Of a DNA stretch of 64,000 nt, positions 47,901-57,228 are shown one piece after another. The stretch lies in the NCBI RefSeq assembly GCF_020921035.1, contig NC_063157.1:1364001-1428000 (forward strand), in the 5' to 3' direction. The stretch's first letter is position 1. Every line of letters starts with the position of its first letter. Position numbers and translations under genes: made by a program. The DNA comes from Rhodamnia argentea. Lineage: Eukaryota; Streptophyta; Magnoliopsida; Myrtales; Myrtaceae. Under the pieces are notes generated by a model. That model did no database searches and was not told where the DNA came from. It worked only from the letters and a program-made list of their open reading frames with translations.

Positions 47901-49244
47901 TTTGCAATTGAGATCTCGAGTAAGACTACTAATTGAAAGTAATTGATTTGGAAATTTAGGAACATGAAGAACCGAAGATAATATCAAGGATGGAGTGCAA
48001 GAAATTGATCCCTTTCCTGATATAGGAGAAAAAGATCCATTGGCTATCCTAACTTTGTCACGTCCGGGACATGGTTTATATGATTCAAACCGACTCGAAC
48101 ATCCTGTCATGTGATCAGAAGCTCCCGAATCTATGATCCAAGGAGATGAATGGGAAGATATACCTGAAAAAGGATGAATAGTAGAAAAAATGGCAGATGC
48201 ACTAGATGCCACATGAGAGGAATTAGGACCCTTCAGATTAATCATATCCTTGATAATTTGATGTATCTCCTCTTTGGTGACAAAATTCCCAATATCACTA
48301 GGACTTGCGGACTCGGAACTAGCTGGCCCAACCACATCGGCTTCATGAGCTTGTGAACGACCCTTATTCACACCTTTGCTCTTGCCAATTCCTGGTGGTT
48401 TTCCATGAAGTTTCCAGCACTGCTCTACGATATGATAAGGTTTACAACAATAATCACAGTGAATAGAAGACTTATCTGTTGATCTTGGGATATGAACTTG
48501 AGAGGATCTCAACGTGGAAGACATGATAAGAGCCGAATGGTCGGGAGCGGGAGTAGGAGTTATAGAATATAAGCGCTGCCGATTATCTTCCTTATGGACC
48601 AAGGCATAGGCCTGCTGAAGGGTAGGAAGAGGATCTTTTTGCAAAATGTTTTGACGCACGATATCAAATTCCGGATTCAAACCCATAAGAAATTGATATA
48701 CACGTTTCTTATCTTCTTTTTGTTGAAGTCGAACAACGACGTCCGCAGCAAGTCCCTCATAAGTGTCATCACAAACCTCCAGCTCCCGACACAAAGTACG
48801 TAGTTCTGAAAAATAAACACTAACGGACATACCTCCTTGTCGAAGTTCCTGGATCTTCTTCATCAATTCATAAATCAGAACATCATTTCCTGTCTCGGAA
48901 TAGGTATCCTTAACCGATACCCAAATATCCCGTGCTGTCTGCATAAAAACATATTGTTTACGAATTCCATCAATCATATGATTCAAAAGAAATGCCTTTA
49001 CGGAGGCATCTTCAGCCAACTATCTCGAGAGGGCCGTCGGAGGAGTAGTAGGTCTTGGTTTCTCCCCAGTGAGAAAACCAGTACATTCTCCCGATGCAAT
49101 ATTGATCATCATAGATTGTGACCAAAGTAGGTAATTAAGGCCATCAAACCGAACCGAACCGGCGGGGAAGAGAATTTTTTCATATTTCCGCCCGGTTTCA
49201 GAAGTAAGAGAATCGACCTTATCACCAGAATTTTCCGACATCAC
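44934..49244 (-). pseudogene. Gag-pol of copia element 2, broken
   Basis: Reading down from 49244: Gag start (MMSENSGDKV), in-frame stop at 49020-49022, Gag with zinc knuckle (CDYCCKPYHIVEQC), protease (WIIDSGASDHMTG), and integrase His/Cys finger and core (IDDYSRTTWIF). A frame shift follows at a T run near 47460, then integrase continues (TDNGREY, FLGYSSSQKGYRCYHP) with a stop at 46760-46762. A frame shift near 46480 precedes reverse transcriptase (IVYVDDIVVTG) and RNase H (ARSSVEAEFRSM), with a stop at 45030-45032 just before the natural end at 44934. Five lesions make it inactive. Confidence 0.93.
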
Positions 49245-49472
49245 TGCTAAATGACAATAACTCGAGATGGAAGAAAAAAAAAAGATTATGATCTGATTAG
49301 ATCATAAAAGTGACCTCTATAGGCCGAGGTTAGGCCAAAAAATAAAAGAAAGCGAGATCAACTAAGAGAGTTGTAGGCTTCGGCAAAGAGATGTGGTGGA
49401 AGATGTGGTGGTAGTGATGGTACAACAACGGAGAAGTTTAAGATGGGAACCAGAAAACTAGCTACGATACCA

Positions 49473-49714
49473 TGTAGAATTTTATGCAAAAAGAAAGAAG
49501 TTTCTGGAATGGATTGATGATCTTTTTTAGAGCATCATCCCGTATTTATATTAATAGGAGAATCAATCACGTACAATAAAATCCGTAACAATGTGACAAT
49601 CAAATCCCTCAAAATATGAAATCCCATTAACTAGCCCACTAATCATGGAATTTATGATATTCCATCAATTAGCCCACTAATTGTGGATCTAATTCTAGAA
49701 CAAATATTACAACA
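49473..49714 (-). repeat. 5' LTR of copia element 2
   Basis: 242 bp starting TGTAGAATTTTATGC on the plus strand, adjacent to the primer site. Confidence 0.92.
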
Positions 49715-50525
49715 GAAACTCTAAGAGAAAAGAAAGTCACAAGGAAAGAGAGTGCGAAGGGTTCATAGATGAGAGAGAAACACAAGTTACGGTGCGAAAA
49801 CTTTGTGATAAATGAAAACGTTTTTCATAGAAATCATTTTCAATGAAAATAATAAATTTTTCACTAATTTGGTGGTTTAAGAAAAACGATTTCCTTTTAA
49901 TCAGAAGGACAAGTCATTTTCTCCCTATCTAAGTTCATTATTCTCGATACTTGAAAGATAGTTTTTATTGATCCATAGTTTTCTGTCATTCAAACTGTTA
50001 GCTAAGAGCCTCTCCTTCTAGCCAAATAATAATAAAGAAGGGGCTCAGGATTGCGCATAGGTAGAGGAGCTCGTTGGAAGCTCACATCAGAACCAGAAGG
50101 AAAACACCAAGAGAAGAGAGCCGAATTAAGAGCAATCATTGTGTCATTCAGTTATCCATAGGTCTCCTTTTATACTTTCTTCTATTAGGAAGGGTCTCTT
50201 TGTTCGACACATGATAGATCGAACTATGAATATTGTGAGATTTGTGTTGTAAACATTGTGGATATTGGGTATAATCTAGCGATGACAAACACTCAAGTAT
50301 ATGAGGGATTGCGATCATGTAATTCTCCAGTTGATTAGTGGATTATCTATAGCCCCCGTGGACGTAGGTACCATCATCCATACCGAACCGCTAAGTTTTT
50401 CATGTCCTTTATTGTTCATCGTTTTATTTTTTCTAATTATTTCATTTTCTCGTGTCTCGATATATTTGCAAAGATCCGGTCCGTTTTAACAATAAACTCC
50501 GAAAAGTTAGAAAATAAATTCTTGG
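49715..50525 (+). repeat. R2 right part and LTR-derived fragment, copy 2
   Basis: Continues R2/R3 (TCTAAGAGAAAAGAAAGTC, then GAAAACGTTTTTCATAG), then the block GAGGAGCTCGTTGGAAGCTC, AACACCAAGAGAAG, TAGGTCTCCTTTTATAC and GTGGACGTAGGTACCATC shared with 28791-29425. The last block resembles the transcribed region of copia LTRs. Confidence 0.55.
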
Positions 50526-51210
50526 AAACAATTATCCTTCAAACAAATGTACCCTGAATTATTATATTTTTTCATGCAATACCAACTTATTCCAGGTCTT
50601 GTTTCAAGTTTCCAAAGAAGTGGTGTGAGGAAAGGGATGCAGGCATAGCCAATTTTTGGGTGGGTCAGCAGAATAATGAATGGAAAGTGCATCGGAAGCA
50701 TTGGGAAAGCTTTACTAAAGCAAAAATTAGAATGAGGCTCGGGTTTTGGAAGTTTGTCACAGTTTAACTAGCCCTCCTTGCCAAGCTTATCTAGAGAATT
50801 CAAAGCAATCCCCTCGGAATTCTAGGTGCAAAAACTTAAAGGCCTCTACTTCCCCCATTGAGCTTCATGGAAATTAGAAGATGTGGCAGAATGTCATGGG
50901 GATGGAGTAGTGTTTTGGAAATTGCTAAATGGAAATCAGCCAAAGTTTGAGAGGATAGATGGGTGAAGGAGAGTTGGAGACTTGATGCTGCATCCCACTA
51001 ATCTGACTCAGTCAGATAAGGACTTGGAACTCAACCCCCATTAAGGAAGGTGTGATTGTTTTATTTTTCTCATCTTTTTTTCTTGTGATATTCTATCACA
51101 CTGTATTTATCTCCTTTATATTTTCATTTTCCCTCTTCTCTTGAGAATGTCATTGGTTGAGCTTCTTCCAATTTCTCTTTCAATGTTTCATCAACGACTA
51201 CACCAAAAAT
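50526..51210. other. Intergenic DNA
   Basis: No gene recognised. The segment GAATGTC-TGGGGAT-GAGTAGTGTTT near 50890 recurs at about 52315 (CAGAATGTCTTGGGGAT), so it too belongs to a repeat. Confidence 0.35.
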
Positions 51211-52110
51211 AAGTTAGCCCATACCTTATTATTTATCCCCTCTAAACTACTATTCCCTAATAGAAGTATTTACAATTTTACGAAATTTAAATAACTCTTA
51301 AAAGCCTTCGCTTTATTTTAGTCGGTACTAGTATTATATTAGTTGAATCTCCACAAATTTTTAATTTTTTCACGTCATTCCCTTCTTTGTAATTTTCTTA
51401 GGATTCTTTAGCTCGGATAACCTTATTTCTGTTTTGCGGTATCTATTGGTCAGTAACAAAAGTTTCATCCCTTCACACATCAACTCTAAGTAATTAAAAC
51501 CATAAGAGGCTATCCAATTCGTGGGTACTGTGGAATTTATGTGACTATTGTTAATTATCTGTTTAGTTCAACTTCAACACCGTCTCTCACGTGCAAGTCG
51601 GTTACAAGTGGCACGTAGAATTTGACTAATAAGGGGTGGAGACATAATCGTGAAAGGGATAACACTAGCTCTGATACCATGTTAGAAAATCCAACCCAAA
51701 AGCTTAAGCTGATAGGTGGAGGAAGACTACATAAATATAAAAAGTATATCAGACCCATTATCAAACGATGTGAAACAACACCTTCAACAGTTTCTAAAGC
51801 AATGATAGTGTATTTTGATGCTTCATCAAATTGGTAGGGTGTTGATGCACGGAGAAACTCTATTAGAAAAGAAAGTCACCAGGAAAGAGAGAGCGAAGGG
51901 CTCATAGATGAGAGAGAAACACAACTTAGGTGCGAAACCTTCATGACAAATGCAAATATTTTTCATGAAAATCATTTTTGACGAAAATAACAAAGTTTTC
52001 ATTAATTTGATGGTTTCAGGAAAATGGTTTTGTTCTAATCAGAAGGGACAATCGTTTTCCTCCAATCTAAGCTTATTGTTTTTCTATCCATAAAAAAATA
52101 TTTTTTATTG
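51211..52110. repeat. Repeat R2/R3, copy 3, with an LTR fragment inside
   Basis: R2 copy 3 is split at about 51545-51795 by a piece of another copia element. The piece has GCTCTGATACCATGTTAGAA, i.e. the inverse of a primer site plus the end of an LTR in minus orientation, followed by GAAGACTACATAAATATAAA. After it R2/R3 continues with TTTCTAAAGCAATGATAGTG and GTTGATGCACGGAGAAACTC. Confidence 0.6.
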
Positions 52111-52440
52111 ATCCATTAGTTTTTTGGTCATTCAAACTGTTAGTTAAGAGCATCTCCTTGTAGCAATATGATTGAGTATAGATAGAGGAGCCCGTTGGAA
52201 GCTCACATCAGAACAAGAAGGAAAACACCAAGAGAAGAGAACCAAATTAAGAGCAATAATTGTTAAAGGACTCTACTTTCCCCGTCGTAGCTTCATGGAA
52301 ATTGGAGGATATGGCAGAATGTCTTGGGGATCGAGTAGTGTTTCGGAAATCAGTCAAAGTTTGGGAGGATAGATGGGTGAAGGAGAGTTAAGACTTAGCA
52401 AAGTCTGTCTTTTACCATGCAAAAAAGAAAGAAACGTCCA
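52111..52440 (+). repeat. LTR-derived fragment, copy 3
   Basis: Contains GAGGAGCCCGTTGGAAGCTC and AACACCAAGAGAAGAGA, as at 29000 and 50065, then a segment (CATGGAAATTGGAGGATATG) shared with about 50865. Confidence 0.5.
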
Positions 52441-53165
52441 CTAGAGGTGAGGAAAAAAACCGAGATTCACCGGAACCGGACCGGACCATACCTAATCGGC
52501 TGGTTTTGAGTGGTTCCCACTAGGTACCGGTCCAGTTCCCGATTTCAATTTGCTAGAATTGGCGGCTACCAGTCCGGTTCCTGGTCTCAAGTGAGAACCG
52601 CCCACCCAAACCAATCAGACCAAACCTATTTATATAATATAGATATATAATATTTTTTTTAATTCAAGCTATCTCCCTCAAATTCTCAAACACGTGACTC
52701 TCAGGCCCAGCTCACCCCAAAGCTTGAGAAGCTGGTTTATTTTCATGACTCAAGAACGGTCATTTGCTTGCTTACTCCTGCAAATTTGTGGCAAACTTAT
52801 TTTCATGTGAGATATGTGATGTAAGACTATGGATGAAGCTTTGGAACTTTGTAGCAAACTCATTACTCGTTAAAGCTGTCTCTGATCTTCGTTAGTGGTG
52901 CACTCGCTGATTTTTTTCTATGAATTTTTAAAGAAATCATCAAGTGCACCACCAACGCCCGTGTCTGTCTCTTTACCCCGTGGGAATTGAGAATGGCTTT
53001 ATTGGTTTACTCGCACATAATCTTTTTTAATCGACGTTGGTGCTCAGTAGGACCGGTTCTATAGACTCACCCAGGAACCAGATCAGACCGGTGATTTAGT
53101 TTTCGTGTGGGTCCGTGAAACAAGCGAGTGGTTCACGATGTCCATTTTCCGAAATCCATCCCTAG
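52441..53165. mobile_element. Second hAT-like non-autonomous element
   Basis: Starts CTAGAGGTGAGG and ends CCATCCCTAG, an inverted match to the 4973 element's start CTAGGGATGG. The interior is rich in CCGGAACCGG, GGTTCC and ACCGGTCC words at both ends. Clean target duplications are not seen. No transposase frame. Confidence 0.5.
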
Positions 53166-53831
53166 CTGGCAGTTCTCGGTTCTAAGTTGGGAATCACCTA
53201 TACTGGGGCGATAACCCCTAACATTTACTAAAGCCTAGACCCTCAAGCTCTCATACAATTGATGGTAAAGTTTGGGAGTTGGTGTGACGTGTTCGACTAT
53301 CCCAAGATAAAGACACTTCGTCTAGCGACTTTGCTCAAATGCTGTGCCTGCTCCTGCTAGTTTGTCCAAACTGAAAAGTTCAGGTTTCTCCTGCTCGTGT
53401 GGTCAGCTTCGAGATTGAATGTGTTGAGCATTGGATACTCAATCGTGAATGGTGCCGCTGTATATGGATTTTTTTTTTTTTGCTTGGTGTTGGAATAAGG
53501 AGAAGGTCTTCGATAAAAAGGGGAACAAAAGGATCCGTCAAGAAGAGTGGACATTGTTTGTAGGGAAGTCTATGCAGCAACGTAGGTCATAGCCTGAGAT
53601 ACTATTTATCATTGACCTGTCCGGCTGGCGACACCAGTCAAGTCTAATAAATTACTTAAGCACGACTTTGTAATCTCTTTTTTACTATAGTGCAAGTACT
53701 ATTTGGCAAAAAAACAAAAAGGAAAGTGGACGGCCGGTTCTTTATGATTGACCAGTTCGGCCGGCAACAGTGGTTTCAAGTCAAATAAACCACTTAAGCA
53801 TGGTACTGCCGTGGTCATACCAACATATCGA
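53166..53831 (+). promoter_or_regulatory. RLP-E upstream region
   Basis: Contains the array spacer block (about 53385-53450) and two copies of the RLP upstream module, about 53605-53690 (TTGACCTGTCCGGCTGGCGAC) and 53742-53820 (TTGACCAGTTCGGCCGGCAAC). Both carry a W-box. The block belongs to a fifth RLP whose body is mostly gone. Confidence 0.5.
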
Positions 53832-54210
53832 TTTTGGGATAAATATACCGGAAGTACCGTAATTTTTGTTAGGCGTTCATTTGTGCATCATAAATTTTTT
53901 TTTCCGCTCACTTGAATGTCACAAATTTGAAAAATCGATCATCTAAGTGCCATTAGCAATTTAACCAGCCAGAAATCCTATGTGGACCCGAAAAAGCTTA
54001 CATGGCATCGCCTAAACGATTTTTTTTAAAGATTTTAATGTACACGTGGAATTTTGTTATAATTTTCTTTTTATTTATTTTGCAAATTTTCTTTCTCTTT
54101 TGGTTTTTCCTCCTTGGCCGGCGAGGGTCACCGATGACCGTAGGGGCGTGGGCTGTTGTCAAGTGAGCGTCGTACAAAAGTTATGGCACTTTTAGTAAAC
54201 TTATCCCGAA
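53832..54210. mobile_element. MITE in the RLP-E promoter
   Basis: About 36-bp imperfect inverted ends (TTTTGGGATAAATATACCGG at left, TTAGTAAACTTATCCCGAA at right). The interior includes a GC-rich CCTTGGCCGGCGAGGGTCACC core. No coding capacity. It separates the RLP-E module pair from its TATA region. Confidence 0.65.
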
Positions 54211-54492
54211 CTATTTTAATGAGTTGGCGACAACCATCAATATGTATCCAAATGTATTGAATAGAACACACAAGCAGTTCATATATTGAACGGAATTGAA
54301 ATTTTTAAATCTCGTATTAGTGGGAATGCATCCTGTTCAATTGTGCCGGCCATGATCACCGCCAACGAGGGATAAGCAAACTATACAATGACGACGCAAT
54401 TTCAGCACTCGTCCATCTTCACCTCCCCTACCCAGCAAAACCAAAACCAAAACCAAAACCCAAAGAAGGGTGTTGAACAATTTGATCATATC
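54211..54492 (+). promoter_or_regulatory. Proximal promoter relic of RLP-E
   Basis: Homologous to the last 250 bases before RLP-C and RLP-D, with a degenerate TATA (CAAACTATACAATG, about 54377-54390) and an AACCAAAACC repeat from CAACC-type slippage in the leader. Confidence 0.5.
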
Positions 54493-54660
54493 ATGAAACG
54501 AACACCATTTGATATCTTGGTGGTTTTCCTCACGATAATTCCACTCCACTTTGCTTCCTCCGAGACATTGGCTTCAACGAGGCCAACGAAGTGCCATGGC
54601 CAGGAGCGGTCTGCGTTGTTAGAATTCAAGCAATCTCTCTTCCATCCAGGAGCGGTCTGC
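54493..54660 (+). pseudogene. RLP-E: 5' fragment of an RLP
   Basis: Encodes a signal peptide (MKRTPFDILVVFLTIIPLHF) and the start of the LRRNT (KCHGQERSALLEFKQSLFHP), about 56 codons, still in frame. It is then joined abruptly to a piece of the beta'-COP-like gene in opposite orientation. The junction region repeats GGAGCGGTCTGCC, which also occurs about 50 bases earlier, suggesting template switching or repair slippage. No LRRs follow. Confidence 0.8.
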
Positions 54661-55363
54661 CTGAATGAATGTCCTTATAGTGGCAATGGAAAACCTCGGA
54701 CCATCATAATAGTTTACTAATGTCAAAGTATGGATATAACAAGGAAATGAATCATTTAGAGCAGGTATGAATGTTACCGGCGCGATCCTATCTGATATGC
54801 AATATCCCTAACCCTTCCATGACTGAATTTCAGTGCGTGCTTAAACCTGTACGTGACATAATGTCGGAGTCTTTCACAAAACCACAAAGATTCCAGGGAC
54901 ATAAACAATCTTATCCTATGGTAACTTTTAGAAAATCTGGAAACGGTGGTATTTTTCAATCGGCTGCTGCAATTGAAGCTGCACTCTAGAGCATGCTATA
55001 ATAGTACAAACTCCCACAATGCATGCCCGAAGCTATTCGCATCCCATATGTGAAGAGTCTCATCCTCTAAACCGGTGGTTACCCCACAAAGATTCCAGGG
55101 ACATAAACAATCTTATCCTATGGTAACTTTTAGAAAATCTGGAAACGGTGGTATTTTTCAATCGGCTGCTGCAATTGAAGCTGCACTCTAGAGCATGCTA
55201 TAACAGTACAAACTCCCACAATGCATGCCCGAAGCTATTCGCATCCCATATGCGAAGAGTCTCATCCTCTAAACCGGTGGTTACCATAGGCCGCTGAGGA
55301 TGCGGGCACACGGTGGTAACATTGTGCTTGTGTCCCTCGAGTGTTTGTACACAGCTTCTGCCT
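54661..55363 (-). pseudogene. Beta'-COP-like fragment with internal duplication
   Basis: Matches 61650-62180 of the single-propeller gene. The exon 9 homologue is at 54778-54846, followed by an exon 8 part, a 202-bp tandem duplication (54882-55083 and 55084-55285), then more of exon 8 (ACCTTGAGG-like on the coding strand) to 55363. The exon 8 homologue carries substitutions that introduce a stop in the frame. It cannot encode a propeller. Confidence 0.8.
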
Positions 55364-55490
55364 TATATCAAAATGAAGATAATTTCAAGATGAACACAAC
55401 CGTACCTCGCACGCCCCAAACTTAGTCACATGCGCCCGAACGAGCCTCGACAAGATTCAGCCTCTTTTTTTTTTCAACGGTCAACTGTTG
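55364..55490. repeat. Direct repeat, left copy
   Basis: Starts ATATCAAAATGAAGATAATT and includes GCGCCCGAACGAG and CAGCCTCTTTTTTTTTT. The right copy is at 55829-55955, about 80 percent alike by eye. The pair brackets a small open frame. The distance is like that of a miniature LTR element, but TG..CA ends are not seen. Confidence 0.6.
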
Positions 55491-55498
55491 ACTAGACG

Positions 55499-55729
55499 AT
55501 GGTGGACCCCTGGATTGAGATGAAGGAGAAGGACGGAGGGCTCAGATTCAACGTGGTCAGGATCCAAGAGGCGGTGGGGCACAAGAGGCTTCACAGGCTC
55601 AAAGGAGGTGTGGTCCAAGGCAGTGTGGTGAGGGTCAGGATCACTGAATCAAAAGGCTTTCCTCACATCTCTTCCATTGGCCTGCATTTTGACTCCTTTT
55701 GGCAACCCAATGATGGGAAGTGGCTCTAG
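55499..55729 (+). CDS. Unrecognised 76-aa open frame
   Basis: Begins MVDPWIEMKEKDGG, is rich in basic residues (HKRLHRLKGG) and ends at TAG. I do not recognise a family. Codon use looks protein-like (few rare, AT-ending codons compared with flanking DNA) and GC content is clearly above its surroundings, which hints at a captured gene fragment instead of chance. It has no signal peptide, membrane segment or repeats. It lies between two direct repeats and beside W-box-rich stretches. It could be an exon fragment carried by a small retroelement. Expression is unknown. Confidence 0.3.
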   Translation: MVDPWIEMKEKDGGLRFNVVRIQEAVGHKRLHRLKGGVVQGSVVRVRITESKGFPHISSIGLHFDSFWQPNDGKWL

Positions 55730-55828
55730 TGAAATAGAACGGAAAATGTAAGGTGCCCTTCTTTTACTCCAAAGCTGAAAAATGGAAAAGCATGAAGGAA
55801 GAAGGGGATTTCCAAACATGTACAAACC

Positions 55829-55955
55829 ATATATCAAAATGAAGATAATTCGAACACGACACAACAGTAACTTCCACGCCCTAAACGGAGATCACACGCG
55901 CCCGAACGAGTCCGACAAGATGCAGCCTCTTTTTTTTTTTTTTTTGCAACAGTTA
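55829..55955. repeat. Direct repeat, right copy
   Basis: Second copy of the 55364 repeat (ATATCAAAATGAAGATAATT, GCGCCCGAACGAG, CAGCCTCTTTTT). Confidence 0.6.
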
Positions 55956-55966
55956 ATTGTTTGATC

Positions 55967-56019
55967 GTTGACCGGTCAATGTTGACTTGCCGTTACTCGT
56001 TGACCGGTCAACGGTCAAC
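55967..56019. promoter_or_regulatory. W-box cluster
   Basis: About 50 bases hold five TTGAC cores on the two strands: the palindrome GTTGACCGGTCAA twice (55967 and 55999), one GTTGACTT (55981) and one more GGTCAAC. TTGAC(C/T) is the WRKY binding core. A smaller group (CGGTCAACTGTTGAC) is at 55478-55492. They lie about 1.2 kb upstream of RLP-D. Binding is inferred. Confidence 0.5.
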
Positions 56020-56519
56020 TATTGAGCATTGATGGGTCAGGTCGTGGATTGGGTAGAAAACCGAGTAGGGGAAGGGCCATCACCAGTGGTAGATACGAGT
56101 CCATGTCCTCCTCTTCATTTCGCCCTATCGCATGTGCACGCATGACGATTTGGTCGTGAAGTGGTCAGTCACCCACTCAAGTAAACTGTCACGCATTTAT
56201 AATGACAGTTGACCCTCCACGCCACAACATCGGAAAAAAGAAGAATTGGCGATGGACGATGCCACAAGAGCCCTTGGCTTGGCTTGGTACTGGCACAAGC
56301 CATGCACGTGGCGTATGACTCCCAGGTGCACCAGGCTCCTCTGGCGCATGGCGAAAGCGTGCACCTCCGTCCGGCTTCCTTCAGTGAGGATCGACCTACC
56401 AAAATTCTCATATCAACGAGACTAACCCCGATGGTATACCCAAAGCCATCGTAACGGGCGGAAAAGAAAAAAAAAAAGGGTGTTGTAGCCTACATGAGCG
56501 GAAGGTTTTTATTAGAAAG
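56020..56519. other. Intergenic DNA
   Basis: Moderate GC content. Overlapping frames on both strands (56169-56454) have no recognisable domain and are likely chance. Nothing else seen. Confidence 0.3.
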
Positions 56520-56735
56520 TTCAATCTAAAAACTTAATCTGATAGGTAAAGGAAGACCACATGAATATAAAAAGTATATAGGGCCCGTTGTCAAGTGATG
56601 TGGGACAACTTAAACATTTCATCTCACATGCAAATCGGATTACAAACAGTACGTGAAATTTGACTGATGAGGGTTGGACGCACAATTGCGAAAGAGACAA
56701 CACTAACTTTAATACCATTTAGACTTGATCACTGC
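56520..56735. repeat. LTR remnant related to 51590-51790
   Basis: Shares TTAATCTGATAGGT-AAGGAAGAC, ACATGAATATAAAAAGTATAT and ATTTGACTGATGAGGG with the LTR fragment in R2 copy 3, ending near a degenerate primer-site complement (TTTAATACCATTTAG). Confidence 0.5.
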
Positions 56736-57228
56736 AAAGTCTTTAATAAAACGGGGAACAAACAGGACTATTAAGGAAAATAGCCATCGCTTGTCGCCAT
56801 GTAAGGGAAAGTCGAAATGTAGCCGTGTTCAGAGGGAAGTCTATCCAGCAGCTCGAGTCATATAGCTCGAGATATTATTTATCATTGACCTGTACGGCTG
56901 GAAACACAAAGTCGTCAAGTCAAATAATTGAACTACCTGAGCATGATTTGTAATCTCTATTTTACTGTAATGCAAGTATTACTTGGCGAAAAAAGAAAGT
57001 GCGCGGCCGATTATTTGTAATCCTATGTATTTAACTGTAATGAAGAGACCACAAGCAGATTATTCAATGATCTGAATTGAAAATTTTAAGTCAACGGCCG
57101 TGATCAACGCCCACGAGGGATAAGCATATTATAAAATGACAACGCAATTTCAGCACTTGTCCACCTTCACCTCCCCTGTCCAGCAAAACCAAAACCCAGA
57201 GAAGAGCGTTGAACAATGTAAACATATC
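56736..57228 (+). promoter_or_regulatory. RLP-D promoter region
   Basis: TATA box TATTATAAAAT (57127-57137), about 92 bases before the start codon at 57229. One clear module copy (TTGACCTGTACGGCTGGAAAC, about 56886-56960) with its W-box, and a degenerate second (about 56995-57060). Confidence 0.5.

Larger units (their letters stand above)
44685..49714 (-). mobile_element. Copia element 2, degenerate
   Basis: 5030-bp Ty1/copia retrotransposon on the minus strand. It has 242-bp LTRs at 44685-44926 and 49473-49714, target duplication GAAAC (44680-44684 and 49715-49719), a primer site whose reverse complement is GCTACGATACCA (49461-49472), and a polypurine tract whose complement is CCCCCCCTCAAG (44927-44938). 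The LTRs differ at about four positions, so it is older than copia element 1. It inserted into repeat R2. Confidence 0.95.

Noticed and set aside
56169..56454. Overlapping frames on both strands
   Set aside because: Open frames on opposite strands in moderately GC-rich DNA, with no domain or conserved neighbour; likely chance.
57136..57228. Longer N-terminus of RLP-D (970 aa)
   Set aside because: That ATG overlaps the TATA box; MKRTPF is the conserved start.
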